From Haliea sp040222615 (GTDB taxonomy: Bacteria > Pseudomonadota > Gammaproteobacteria > Pseudomonadales > Halieaceae), in the NCBI RefSeq assembly GCF_040222615.1, contig NZ_JAVKCQ010000013.1, forward strand, positions 1 through 30,759: a stretch of DNA of 30,759 nucleotides. The letters are read 5' to 3'. The number at the start of each line of letters is the position of its first letter. The first letter of the stretch is position 1. Shown here in pieces: positions 1-8,179 of the stretch. Both the position numbers and the translations under genes were made by a program. The notes beneath the pieces were generated by a model that saw only the letters and a list, made by a program, of their open reading frames with translations, did not search any database and was not told where the DNA came from.

Positions 1-1494
1 GATGAGCGCAGCAACCAGGCAGCGCAGCTGTTCCGCTCCCTCGGCCTGAAGAAGGGCGACCATATCGGCATGATGCTGCTGAACTGCCGCCAGTTCCTCG
101 AGATCTGCTGGGGGGCCCAGCGTGCAGGCCTGATTTTTACCCCCATCAGTACCCATCTGAAACGCGATGAAACCGCCTACATCCTGGAAAATTGCGGCGC
201 CCGGCTGTTTATAGCGTCACACGACCTGGCCGGTGTGGCCGCCGAGGTACTCGCGGCCAACAAAGGGGGAATCCGGCATTTTTACATGGTTGACGGGCTG
301 CTTGACGGCTTCGAATCCTGGGATGACAGCGCCGGCCTGCAGCCTGCGGAGCGCATCGCCGACGAGGCCAACGGCGTACCCATGCTGTATTCCTCCGGCA
401 CTACCGGCAAGCCCAAGGGCGTATTTTTGCCGCCCGCCAGCGATGACGTCAATGCCCCCCACCCTCTGGCGGGAAGTCTGGGTGCCGCCTTCGGCTTCAG
501 CGAGGAAACGGTCTACTTGTCACCGGCGCCGCTGTATCACGCGGCGCCGCTGCACTACAACATGATGACCCTGTACCAGGGCGGCACCACCGTGGTGATG
601 GAAACGTTTGAGCCCGAGGCCGCACTGGCGCTGATCGAGGAGCACCGCGCCACCCACAGCCAGTGGGTGCCGATCATGTTTGTGCGGATGCTGAAGCTGC
701 CGGAAGACGTGCGCAACAAGTACGATCTCGGCAGCATGCAGTTTGCCATTCACGCCGCTGCGCCGTGCCCGATCGAAGTGAAAGAGAAAATGATCGAGTG
801 GTGGGGCGAAGTCATCGTCGAGTACTACGCGGCCAGCGAAGGTATCGGTATCACCATTATCGACTCTGCCAACTGGCTCACCCACAAGGGCTCCGTGGGT
901 CCCTCGCTGATGGGCGCTATTCATATCCTCGATGACGATGGCAACGAGTTGCCTCCCGGTGAGATCGGCACCGTGTATTTCAGCGGCGAGCAGGCTCAGT
1001 TCAAGTATCACAACGAGCCCGGCAAGACTGCCGAAGCCTTCAATGAACGGGGCTGGGCGACCACCGGCGACATCGGCTACCTCGACCGGGACGGCTTTCT
1101 TTACCTGACGGATCGCAAGCACTTCATGATCATCAGTGGTGGCGTGAATATCTACCCGCAGGAAATCGAGAACCTGCTGATCACTCATGACAAGGTGGCG
1201 GATGTCGCCGTGTTCGGGATTCCCAGCGAGGAGTTCGGGGAAGAGGTCAAGGCTGTTATCCAGCCCATGAACTGGGCCGACGCCACTGACGAGGTGGCGA
1301 TCGAGATCATGGAGTGGCTGCGTGAGCGCATCTCCCATATCAAGTTGCCGCGGTCACTGGACTTCCATCGTGAATTGCCGCGGCTGGACAACGGCAAGAT
1401 GTACAAGCGGCACCTGGCCGATGCTTACCGCGGTGCCACCCGCACGGATGAGAAGGGCGACACGCTAGAATCCGGCAAGAACGGCTCCGACTGA
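1..1494 (+). CDS. Acyl-CoA synthetase (AMP-dependent ligase), 5' truncated
   Basis: This is an ANL-superfamily ligase that would activate a fatty or other carboxylic acid to its acyl-CoA through an acyl-adenylate. The reading frame is open from base 1 (first residues DERSNQAAQLF), so the N-terminus lies outside the window; the first internal ATG at 70 is not the start. Visible family motifs are the P-loop-like SSGTTGKPKG, the YYAASEG adenine-binding motif, TGDIGYLDRDGF and the hinge DRKHFMIISGG, then NGKMYKR near the C-terminus carrying the adenylation lysine. The family is usually about 510-560 residues, so only a short N-terminal part is missing. The substrate cannot be read from the sequence. 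The tail after the catalytic lysine is short and charged. Confidence 0.93.
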   Translation, partial: DERSNQAAQLFRSLGLKKGDHIGMMLLNCRQFLEICWGAQRAGLIFTPISTHLKRDETAYILENCGARLFIASHDLAGVAAEVLAANKGGIRHFYMVDGLLDGFESWDDSAGLQPAERIADEANGVPMLYSSGTTGKPKGVFLPPASDDVNAPHPLAGSLGAAFGFSEETVYLSPAPLYHAAPLHYNMMTLYQGGTTVVMETFEPEAALALIEEHRATHSQWVPIMFVRMLKLPEDVRNKYDLGSMQFAIHAAAPCPIEVKEKMIEWWGEVIVEYYAASEGIGITIIDSANWLTHKGSVGPSLMGAIHILDDDGNELPPGEIGTVYFSGEQAQFKYHNEPGKTAEAFNERGWATTGDIGYLDRDGFLYLTDRKHFMIISGGVNIYPQEIENLLITHDKVADVAVFGIPSEEFGEEVKAVIQPMNWADATDEVAIEIMEWLRERISHIKLPRSLDFHRELPRLDNGKMYKRHLADAYRGATRTDEKGDTLESGKNGSD

Positions 1495-1636
1495 CAGGTC
1501 AGCGGCCACAACTCTTGGCGGCTGCGGGGGCTGGATATCGGCCCGGGCCGGCTCCCGGTATGGCCTGATTGAACCTGTGCCCGGGCGCCGGTTTGCAGTA
1601 TGCTGGGAAAAGATGGGACAGCAGAGAGGTCAGCCC

Positions 1637-3295
1637 GTGAGAACATCCCGCAAGCTCGCGCTTTTGGAACGGCAAATGGCGAGTTGCAATTCCTACGATG
1701 AATGGCGCGAGGCGGCGCTGCAACACGATGAATTGTCCGGCCTGCGCCGCTGGCGCGAGGTCGACCAGACCCGCCAGTATGACTACAGCCAGATCCGCCT
1801 GCGCCTGGACCGACTGCGCAGCCTGCGTTCCCGCCACGACTACCAGGGCCTGCTGTTCACCCTCAATGAGGGTATCCACGGCAACATGGGCGGGATGGGA
1901 CGCAGCACCCTCTACCAGCGCGCCAAGTTCGGCACCAAGCACCTGATCGAGCAGTATATTGACGAGGTCGACGATTCGCTGCGTTTCCTGGCAGAACTGA
2001 AAACTGACGAGGTGACGCTGCAGCAGAAGCTGGATTTCTTCTACCGGGCCAACATATGCTTCGGCCGCTCGGCCCTGATGCTGAGCGGCGGCGGGGTGCT
2101 CGGTTTCTACCACCTCGGTGTGGTCAAAACGCTGCTGGAGCAGGGCCTGTTGCCGCGGGTGATCTCCGGCTCCAGCGCCGGCTCGCTGGTGGCGGGCGTC
2201 GTGGGGACTCATACTGACACCGAACTGGAGCACTTTTTCGACCCCGACAACGTGCATTTCGAGGCCGAGCGCGAAGCCAGCGTGTTCTCGCGCATGTTCT
2301 TTGGTCGCAATCCCCAGATCGATGTCAGCGACCTGGGGAAAATCATCGCCCGCCTGATCCCGGAAATGACCTTCCAGGAAGCCTATGAAAAGACCGGGCG
2401 GCAGATCAGCATCACGGTGGCTCCGGCGGAGACGCACCAGCGCTCGCGACTGCTGAATGCCATTACTTCGCCCAACGTCTACGTGCGTTCGGCGGTGATG
2501 GCTTCCTGTGCGGTACCCGGGGTATTCCCGCCGGTCATGTTGATGGCGAAGAACGCCCACGACGAGGCCCAGCCCTACCTGCCCACCCGCAAATGGGTTG
2601 ACGGCTCCATCGCCGATGACTTGCCCGCCAAGCGGCTGTCGCGGCTCTACAGTACGAACCACTACATTGTCAGCATGGTAAACCCGATTGCGACCCCGTT
2701 CCTGCGTGGCAATCGCAAGACCAGTGGCCTGACCGCGGCACTGGGCAGTCTCGGCGTGGGCATCGGTCGTGAGGTGTTGAATTTCTATCGCGGCATGGTG
2801 CAGAAGAAGGGCGATAACTGGCCCCGCTTCAACCTGCTGATGAACGGTATCCACTCCCTGCTGGACCAGGAGTACAGCGGCGACATCAATATCGTGCCCA
2901 GTTTCCGCTGGTACAATCCGGCCAAGATTCTGTCGCACCTGTCCGAGAAGGAGCTGGTGGCTCTGATGCAGGGTGGGGCGCATTCCTGTTTCCCCAGTGT
3001 CGAGACCATACGGATCTGCACCAAGATCAGCCGCACCATGGAGGAGATTCTGCACCGCTTCGAATATGGGGACCTGCGGCCCAACTCTGAGGAATACCGG
3101 CGGCCCCGCGCATCGCGCCGGCGGCCGCCACCGACGCGGGCAGATCGCGAGGCGCAGCGGGGTGCTGTCGGCATCGCCGCGGCCAAGTCGCGCGGCCGCG
3201 GCAAAAGCAGCCGCAAGCGGCCGAACGCGGCGGGTGCCGGGGGTGGTAGCGACAAGGGTGACGCAACTGGCGGAGACCGGGTCGCCGCGGCCTGA
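1637..3295 (+). CDS. Patatin-like phospholipase / triacylglycerol lipase with DUF3336 N-terminal domain
   Basis: This is a serine hydrolase with a Ser-Asp dyad that cleaves acyl esters. The N-terminal ~160 residues match the DUF3336 type found in yeast TGL3/4/5 and plant SDP1 triacylglycerol lipases. The patatin core follows: glycine-rich oxyanion motif LSGGGVLGFYHLG, nucleophile elbow GSSAG with Ser180, and DGS with Asp322. I chose the GTG at 1637 because AGAGGT lies just upstream; the frame also allows ATG 1613 and GTG 1577, which have no good Shine-Dalgarno. The last ~65 residues are an Arg/Lys/Gly/Ala-rich low-complexity tail that is not part of the catalytic fold. A role in mobilising storage triacylglycerol or wax ester is inferred from the family and from the WS/DGAT gene at 28511-29965. 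Confidence 0.9.
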   Translation: MRTSRKLALLERQMASCNSYDEWREAALQHDELSGLRRWREVDQTRQYDYSQIRLRLDRLRSLRSRHDYQGLLFTLNEGIHGNMGGMGRSTLYQRAKFGTKHLIEQYIDEVDDSLRFLAELKTDEVTLQQKLDFFYRANICFGRSALMLSGGGVLGFYHLGVVKTLLEQGLLPRVISGSSAGSLVAGVVGTHTDTELEHFFDPDNVHFEAEREASVFSRMFFGRNPQIDVSDLGKIIARLIPEMTFQEAYEKTGRQISITVAPAETHQRSRLLNAITSPNVYVRSAVMASCAVPGVFPPVMLMAKNAHDEAQPYLPTRKWVDGSIADDLPAKRLSRLYSTNHYIVSMVNPIATPFLRGNRKTSGLTAALGSLGVGIGREVLNFYRGMVQKKGDNWPRFNLLMNGIHSLLDQEYSGDINIVPSFRWYNPAKILSHLSEKELVALMQGGAHSCFPSVETIRICTKISRTMEEILHRFEYGDLRPNSEEYRRPRASRRRPPPTRADREAQRGAVGIAAAKSRGRGKSSRKRPNAAGAGGGSDKGDATGGDRVAAA

Positions 3296-3317
3296 GCCCC
3301 GGCAAGGGGGGCGGGGT

Positions 3318-3950
3318 TCAGTTGATGGCTGTCGGCGGCAGGTCAGGCTTGGCGTAGGCCATGCGCCGCAGGCGGCGTGTGCCGTAGTAACTGTCCAGGC
3401 CGCTCAGGGCGACCGTGCCCGCGGCGCAGATATCCACCGCGCCGTCGTCGCCAAGGCAGCGCTCGGGTACTTCGGCCAGCACTATCTCGCCGATCAGGAA
3501 ATGAGTGGCGTTGATTTCCAGCTGCTTGTGCTCACGTAACTCCATGCCCATGCGGATTGCCGCTTCCTCGACAAAAGGCGCGGCGAAGCCGTCTATCCGG
3601 TATTCGCTCAGCCCGGTAGCGGCAAACTCCGATTGCTCGCGAGGATAGCGGGCAGCTGTCTGGTGCGCAGCCTCGATAATCTGGTCACTGACGTGGTTGA
3701 TCGTGTAGCAACCGGTGTCGAGAATGTTCTCCAGTGTATGGCGTTCGACCGGGCTGGGGCGGATGACCAGCGCCAGCAGGGGAGGGTGGGAGCCAAGATG
3801 CACCACCGAGCTGATAATGGCGAGATTGCTTCCCCCGCTGCGATCAGCCGTGCCGACCAGATTGGCCGGCTTGAAGCCGCTCAGGGAGTTCACCAGAGCG
3901 GCGCGATAGCGCGAGTCCAGGGCGGCGATGTCCTTGCTGGTAAAAAGCAT
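3318..3950 (-). CDS. Flavin reductase-like (FMN-binding split barrel) protein
   Basis: This 210-residue protein has the flavin reductase-like fold. The segment GTADRSGGSNLAIISSVVHLG followed by PPLLALVIRP is the FMN-phosphate-binding region typical of this family, and TLENILDTGCYTINHV is the next conserved helix-strand. It probably binds FMN and either supplies reduced flavin to a monooxygenase or acts as a small flavoprotein; no partner monooxygenase is visible. The start is ATG 3950, preceded by GGAAG at a reasonable distance; the frame continues upstream but there it overlaps the neighbouring gene. It sits 14 bases downstream of the DCC-family gene and is probably cotranscribed with it. 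It converges on the patatin gene with only 22 bases between stops. Confidence 0.85.
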   Translation of the reverse strand: MLFTSKDIAALDSRYRAALVNSLSGFKPANLVGTADRSGGSNLAIISSVVHLGSHPPLLALVIRPSPVERHTLENILDTGCYTINHVSDQIIEAAHQTAARYPREQSEFAATGLSEYRIDGFAAPFVEEAAIRMGMELREHKQLEINATHFLIGEIVLAEVPERCLGDDGAVDICAAGTVALSGLDSYYGTRRLRRMAYAKPDLPPTAIN

Positions 3951-3964
3951 GTTCTGCTTCCGTG

Positions 3965-4324
3965 TCAGGAGTAGAGGCGGCGGTAACGGCGTTCTGCCCA
4001 CAGGCGATAGACGACGTTGGCAACCGGTCGCACCAGGGGCCAGCGCAGCCAGCGCCACAGAGGTCCGAGGCGAGTGTGCTGCCACGCTGCCACGTTGGCA
4101 TCGATACCGGTCAGCAGGCGTCCGTCGGCGGTACGCAGGTGCAGGGTGCGCAGGAGTGTGTCCCGCTCCGGTAGCGACGGGTCGGGAGCCATTGCGTGGA
4201 TGTCGCTCAGCTCCAGAGTGTTGTCGCAGAGCTGGCCCAGGCGGGCCATTTCCGCCGTGCACAGTGGGCACCTGCCATCGTAGTACAGAGTGTCAGTGGC
4301 GCATTGACTGTCAGCGGTGTTCAT
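3965..4324 (-). CDS. DCC-family thiol-disulfide oxidoreductase-like protein (DUF393)
   Basis: This small protein of 119 residues begins with the family hallmark YDGRCPLC close to the N-terminus (the DxxCxxC-like DCC motif). Family members are predicted thioredoxin-fold proteins, and most have no proven substrate. The C-terminus is rich in Trp and Arg (RLGPLWRWLRWPL), as usual for the family. I chose ATG 4324; a GTG at 4369 in the same frame would add 15 residues that do not resemble the family. No strong Shine-Dalgarno precedes either start. It is the first gene of a likely two-gene unit with the flavin reductase, which fits a redox role, but this pairing is inference. Confidence 0.82.
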   Translation of the reverse strand: MNTADSQCATDTLYYDGRCPLCTAEMARLGQLCDNTLELSDIHAMAPDPSLPERDTLLRTLHLRTADGRLLTGIDANVAAWQHTRLGPLWRWLRWPLVRPVANVVYRLWAERRYRRLYS

Positions 4325-4394
4325 GGTGCAAGGATACGCATCCGCAACGCAGACGGATGACCGCCGCACACAGCTGGGTCTGCCGCGCCCGGCT

Positions 4395-5414
4395 TCACTC
4401 GATCAGCTGGACCGCGAGCTGTGACAGTGGCCCCACCAGATTGCCGCGGGCATCTGCCTCGGCGCTGGAGGCAGTGCCGATCTGGGCCCGCTTCTTGATC
4501 CCCTGGACGATGGCCGCGAGGCGGAACAACGAGAACACCAGGTAGAAGTTCCAGTTGTCTATGCCATCGCGCCCGGTGCGCTCACAGTAGCGGGCTATGT
4601 ATTCTTCATCGCTGGGAATGCCGAGTGATTGGCGGTCGACACCTGCCAGGCCCTTCATGCTGCTGTCGCGCGGGAGCATCCAGGCCATGCACTGGTTGGC
4701 AAGGTCTGCGAGCGGGTGCCCGAGGGTGGACAGCTCCCAGTCCAGCAGGGCGATAACCCGGGGCTCGGTAGCGTGAAACATCATGTTGTCCAGACGATAG
4801 TCCCCGTGGACCAGGCTGACGGTGCCATCGTCCTCTGGCATGTTGGCGGGCAGCCACTTCAGCAGGGTCTCCATGTCCGCCATGGTTTCGGTCTCCGAGG
4901 CCCGGTACTGTTTGGTCCAGCGCCCGAGCTGGCGTTCGAAGTAATTCCCCGGCTTGCCGTAGTCCGCAAGCCCCACCGACTCGACGTTGACGCTGTGCAA
5001 CGCCGCCAGGGTCTTGTTCATGGAGTCGTAGATTGCGCTGCGCTCGGCGTTGTCCGCAGCATCGGGGAGCACCGGGTCCCAGAGAATTCGCCCATCCATG
5101 TACTCCATCACATAGAACATGGAGCCGAGTACAGACTCGTCCTCGCAGAGTACATAGGTGCGGGGTACGGGCACGTCGGTGCCCTGCAGGGCGGAAATAA
5201 CGCGGAATTCACGGTCCACCGCGTGGGCTGAGGGCAGCAGTTCTCCCGGCGGTTTGCGGCGCAGGACGTAGGATTGTCCGTTGGCGCTGAGCTTGAACGT
5301 GGGGTTGGACTGGCCACCGGGAAATTTCTCCGCCGTGAGCCCCTTGTCGAGCCCGGGGATATAGTCTGCGAGGTAGGCGGCAAGCCGCTCGGTATCAATT
5401 TGCTGCGCGCTCAT
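4395..5414 (-). CDS. Phosphotransferase family protein (APH/ACAD10-11 kinase-like)
   Basis: This 339-residue protein kinase-like phosphotransferase has a Gly-rich loop GGQSNPTF (33-40), a beta-3 lysine in VLRRKPPG (Lys54), catalytic HGDYRLDN (Asp205, Asn210) and metal-binding LLDWE (Asp225). This is the subfamily found as the N-terminal domain of ACAD10/ACAD11 and as LvaA, which phosphorylate 4-hydroxyacyl-CoAs so that they can enter beta-oxidation. Antibiotic phosphorylation is less likely, because the gene is divergent from an acyl-CoA synthetase in a lipid-catabolic region. ATG 5414 has AAGGAT five bases upstream; the reading frame stays open much further upstream but there it is antisense to the ligase gene. 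The 4-hydroxyacyl-CoA kinase role is inferred from the family. Confidence 0.88.
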   Translation of the reverse strand: MSAQQIDTERLAAYLADYIPGLDKGLTAEKFPGGQSNPTFKLSANGQSYVLRRKPPGELLPSAHAVDREFRVISALQGTDVPVPRTYVLCEDESVLGSMFYVMEYMDGRILWDPVLPDAADNAERSAIYDSMNKTLAALHSVNVESVGLADYGKPGNYFERQLGRWTKQYRASETETMADMETLLKWLPANMPEDDGTVSLVHGDYRLDNMMFHATEPRVIALLDWELSTLGHPLADLANQCMAWMLPRDSSMKGLAGVDRQSLGIPSDEEYIARYCERTGRDGIDNWNFYLVFSLFRLAAIVQGIKKRAQIGTASSAEADARGNLVGPLSQLAVQLIE

Positions 5415-5456
5415 GCGTATCCTTGTTGTCAGAGTCAATCGACGGCGTAGTCTGGC

Positions 5457-5475
5457 GCCCGGCTGATGGCCGGGC
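5457..5475. repeat. GC-rich inverted repeat in divergent intergenic region
   Basis: A perfect 7-bp inverted repeat (GCCCGGC, loop TGATG, GCCGGGC) lies between the phosphotransferase and ligase genes. On the minus strand it would fall in the leader of the phosphotransferase mRNA, about 43 bases before its ATG. It has no T-tract on either strand, so it is not a classical terminator. It could be a leader hairpin or an operator, or it could be chance in GC-rich DNA. Confidence 0.3.
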
Positions 5476-5528
5476 AATGACGTGCGGCGACAAAAAACTT
5501 GACCGCAGGACTCAAGCTGCCCGCGGCA

Positions 5529-5557
5529 TTGAGCGGCTGGGCAGCTCGGGGTATGCT
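5529..5557 (+). promoter_or_regulatory. Sigma-70-like promoter of acyl-CoA synthetase gene
   Basis: TTGAGC (5529-5534) and TATGCT (5552-5557) are separated by exactly 17 bases and match the consensus at 4 and 4 positions. Transcription would start near 5564, leaving a short leader before the GTG start at 5598. It is the only well-spaced pair I found in this intergenic stretch on this strand. Confidence 0.5.
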
Positions 5558-5597
5558 GCCGCTTCCGCGAAGCCACAAGTCTAACAGAGGTCGCGCA

Positions 5598-7298
5598 GTG
5601 TACGAACATTTGAGCCAGGCATGGCAGCAGCTTACGGCTCCCGGGCAGCCCTTTGAGGTCACCAAGGTCGATGTCGGCGGTGTGCCGCTGCGCAGCTACC
5701 GCCATGCGCCGCCCTCTCTGCGCGAGGTCTGGCTGGGCACCGCGGCACACGCGGATCGGGAATACCTGGTGTTCGCGGGAGAGCGCTGCACCTATGCCCA
5801 GGCCCAGACGTTCACCGCCAGTATCGCGCACTGGTTGCAGAAGCAGGGGGTAAAGCCCGGTGACCGCGTTGCCATAGCAATGCGCAACTATCCCGAATGG
5901 ATGCTGGCCTATTGGGCCATTACCTCCATGGGTGCTGTGGTAGTGGGCATGAATGCCTGGTGGGTGGCCCACGAAATGGCGTTCGCGCTGGAGGACTCGG
6001 CGCCCGTGGTGCTGCTCTGTGACCGGGAACGCCTGCAGCGATTCGAGGAGCTGCGCGACAGGTTTCCCGGGCTGAAGGTGGTAGCCATTCGCCTGCAACA
6101 GGAGGCCCCGGACTGGGCAACCGACTGGGTGGAGTTGATCAATGCGGAGCCGGCATTGCCCTCGGTGAGCATCGACCCCGATGACGACGCCTGTATTTTC
6201 TACACGTCCGGCACCACTGGCCGGCCCAAGGGCGCGCGCCTTACCCACCGCGGTTGTGTTGCCAATATCATGAACGTCGCCTTTATCAACACGGTACAGC
6301 CGATTGCCGTGGCGCTGGCTCGCGGTGTGGCGCCGCCAGCGCCGGGCTCAACACCGGCGCCCAATTCACTGGTGGCAACGCCTCTGTTCCACGTGACCGC
6401 CAACAACTGTGTTGCCCAGGCCACGACCGTAGCGGGCGGCAAACTGGTGCACATGTACAAGTGGGATCCGGCAGAGGCGCTGAGGTTGATCGAGGAGGAG
6501 CGCATTAGCACTTTCAACGGTGTGCCGATGATGGCGAGAGAGATCATCATGCACCCGGATTTCGCCCGCCGCGATACGTCCTCGCTGACCGTTCTCGGCG
6601 GCGGTGGCGCGGCGCTGCAGCCCGATCTGGTGGCGAAGATCCAGCAGCGTTCGCAGTCCGCCCGACCCAACACGGGTTACGGCATGACCGAGACCTGCGG
6701 CATCATCGCCGCCGTGTCCGCGGAATTCTTCGTCGACAAGCCGGCGAGTGTCGGTCCGGCGATGCCTACCTTCGAGGCCAAGTGTGTCGGCGCTTCCGGA
6801 GAGGACCTCGAAGCCAATGCGATCGGTGAGCTGTGGGTGCGCGGTGCGCCGGTCATCAAGGGTTACCTGAACCGCCCCGACGCCACCGCCGAGGCGATTA
6901 CCGATGGCTGGCTGCACACGGGAGATATTGCCTATATCGACGACGAGGGATTCATTTTCCTGGTCGATCGGGCCAAGGACATGGTGTTGCGCGGGGGCGA
7001 GAATATCTACTGCGCGGAAGTGGAGAATGCGCTGTTTGCCCACGATGGCGTGGCCGAGTGTGTCGTGTTCGCGGTTGCCGATGAGCGGCTGGGAGAGGAG
7101 GTGGGCGCTGCAGTGTACTTGCGCCCCGCTGCCGAGGTGGATGCCAGCCACCTGCGCGCCCACTGCGCCGGCCTGCTGGCACCCTACAAGGTGCCGCGCT
7201 ATATCTGGCTGCTGCCGGAGCCCCTGCCGCGCAATGCCAACGGCAAGTTCCTCAAGCGTGAACTGCGGGAGTCCCTGCAGGTTGCCGATGCACAGTGA
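5598..7298 (+). CDS. Acyl-CoA synthetase (class I adenylate-forming ligase)
   Basis: This complete ANL-family ligase of 566 residues forms an acyl-CoA from a carboxylic acid, ATP and CoA. Motifs in order are YTSGTTGRPKGARLTH, GYGMTETCG, TGDIAYIDDEGFIFLVDR, the RGGENIYCAEVENAL region and C-terminal NGKFLKREL with the adenylating lysine. The GTG start at 5598 is preceded by AGAGGT at 7 bases; upstream codons stay open to 5499 but overlap the promoter, so they are not used. It is divergently transcribed from the phosphotransferase gene, and the two may serve one catabolic route (activation, then phosphorylation of a hydroxyacyl-CoA). Its stop is immediately followed by the stop of the convergent fpr gene, with no gap. 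Confidence 0.93.
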   Translation: MYEHLSQAWQQLTAPGQPFEVTKVDVGGVPLRSYRHAPPSLREVWLGTAAHADREYLVFAGERCTYAQAQTFTASIAHWLQKQGVKPGDRVAIAMRNYPEWMLAYWAITSMGAVVVGMNAWWVAHEMAFALEDSAPVVLLCDRERLQRFEELRDRFPGLKVVAIRLQQEAPDWATDWVELINAEPALPSVSIDPDDDACIFYTSGTTGRPKGARLTHRGCVANIMNVAFINTVQPIAVALARGVAPPAPGSTPAPNSLVATPLFHVTANNCVAQATTVAGGKLVHMYKWDPAEALRLIEEERISTFNGVPMMAREIIMHPDFARRDTSSLTVLGGGGAALQPDLVAKIQQRSQSARPNTGYGMTETCGIIAAVSAEFFVDKPASVGPAMPTFEAKCVGASGEDLEANAIGELWVRGAPVIKGYLNRPDATAEAITDGWLHTGDIAYIDDEGFIFLVDRAKDMVLRGGENIYCAEVENALFAHDGVAECVVFAVADERLGEEVGAAVYLRPAAEVDASHLRAHCAGLLAPYKVPRYIWLLPEPLPRNANGKFLKRELRESLQVADAQ

Positions 7299-8072
7299 TC
7301 AGCTCTCGACGAACGCCCGCTCGATGACGTAGTGGGCCGCCTTGCCGTGGCGGGATTCCTTGAATCCACGCTCGTCCAGCAGCCGGGTCATATCCTTGAG
7401 CATGCTGGGGCTGCCACAGATCATGAACCGGTCCCGCTCTAAATCAATGGCCTCCAGGCCAAGATCGGCGGGCAGTTTGCCGCTGCTCAGCAGCTCGGTG
7501 AGGCGCCCGGTGTTGCGGAATGCCTCGCGGGTCACGGTGGGGTAGTAACGCAGTTTTTCCCGGACTTCCTCGCCGAGAAACTCATGCTCGGGCAACTCCC
7601 GGGTGATGCTGTCCTGATAGGCCAGTTCGCTGACATGGCGGCAGCCGTGGGCGAGGATGACCCGGTCGAAACGCTCGTAGATCGCCGGATCCTTGATAAT
7701 GCTGAGGAAGGGCGCGAGACCGGTGCCGGTGCCGAGCAGGTACAGGTTTTTTCCCGGCAGCAGATTGTCCACCACCAGGGTTCCGGTGGCCTTGCTGTTG
7801 ACCAGCAGTTCGTCCCCGACGCGAATGTTCTGCAGGCGGGAAGTGAGCGGGCCGTCAGCGACCTTGATGCTGAAGAACTCCAGCTGGTCTTCGTGGTTTG
7901 CGCTGGCCATGCTGTAAGCCCGCAGCAGGGGCTTGCCATCCCGCTCCAGCCCGATCATGGTGAAATGGCCATTTTCGAAGCGGAAGCCCGGGTTGCGGGT
8001 GGTCTTGAAGCTGAACAGCCGTTCTGTCCAGTGGTGGACCTCGGTTACCTGTTCGCGCAGCAGCGTTGCCAT
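7299..8072 (-). CDS. fpr: Ferredoxin--NADP(+) reductase
   Basis: This 257-residue FAD enzyme exchanges electrons between NADPH and ferredoxin or flavodoxin in the cytoplasm. RAYSMAS (51-57) is the FAD-binding RxYSxxS motif, and LLGTGTGLAPF (113-122) is the NADP-binding glycine loop. The C-terminus AFVES resembles the AFVEK end of the Azotobacter/Pseudomonas FprA subclass rather than the aromatic end of E. coli Fpr. ATG 8072 is preceded by AAAGGT, and ten upstream in-frame codons from 8102 lack such a site. It is divergent from a FinR-like LysR gene, the same arrangement known in Pseudomonas, where FinR activates fprA under superoxide stress; similar control is inferred here. Confidence 0.93.
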   Translation of the reverse strand: MATLLREQVTEVHHWTERLFSFKTTRNPGFRFENGHFTMIGLERDGKPLLRAYSMASANHEDQLEFFSIKVADGPLTSRLQNIRVGDELLVNSKATGTLVVDNLLPGKNLYLLGTGTGLAPFLSIIKDPAIYERFDRVILAHGCRHVSELAYQDSITRELPEHEFLGEEVREKLRYYPTVTREAFRNTGRLTELLSSGKLPADLGLEAIDLERDRFMICGSPSMLKDMTRLLDERGFKESRHGKAAHYVIERAFVES

Positions 8073-8130
8073 GAATCGTACCTTTGTCAGATGAAATATC
8101 ACTGCCGCTAGCCTAGGCTCTGCTGCGTTA

Positions 8131-8158
8131 TTGGTAAAACGGTAATTATGGATATACT
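8131..8158 (+). promoter_or_regulatory. Promoter of finR-like gene
   Basis: TTGGTA (8131-8136) and TATACT (8153-8158), spaced by 16 bases, match the sigma-70 consensus at 4 and 5 positions. The start would be near 8165, about 24 bases before the GTG at 8189. The spacer carries a direct repeat GGTAA-aac-GGTAA (8133-8145), which may be part of a regulator site. Confidence 0.5.
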
Positions 8159-8179
8159 ATATCGATTTTTAAAATATAG
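8157..8179. promoter_or_regulatory. Candidate LysR operator (inverted repeat CTATAT-N11-ATATAG)
   Basis: A perfect 6-bp inverted repeat with an 11-base AT-rich spacer lies between the predicted -10 box and the Shine-Dalgarno of the LysR gene. LysR-type regulators commonly bind interrupted palindromes in the shared divergent promoter and autoregulate, so this is a plausible self-repression site. The local AT richness makes chance repeats more likely, so confidence is modest. Confidence 0.4.

Noticed and set aside
1569..1604. TTGAAC and TATGCT upstream of the patatin gene as a promoter
   Set aside because: The spacing is 24 bases, which is outside the range for a sigma-70 promoter.
1499..3055. 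Minus-strand frame of 518 codons opposite the patatin gene
   Set aside because: It mirrors the codon pattern of the patatin gene, is rich in His, Gln, Val and Gly, and has no family resemblance.
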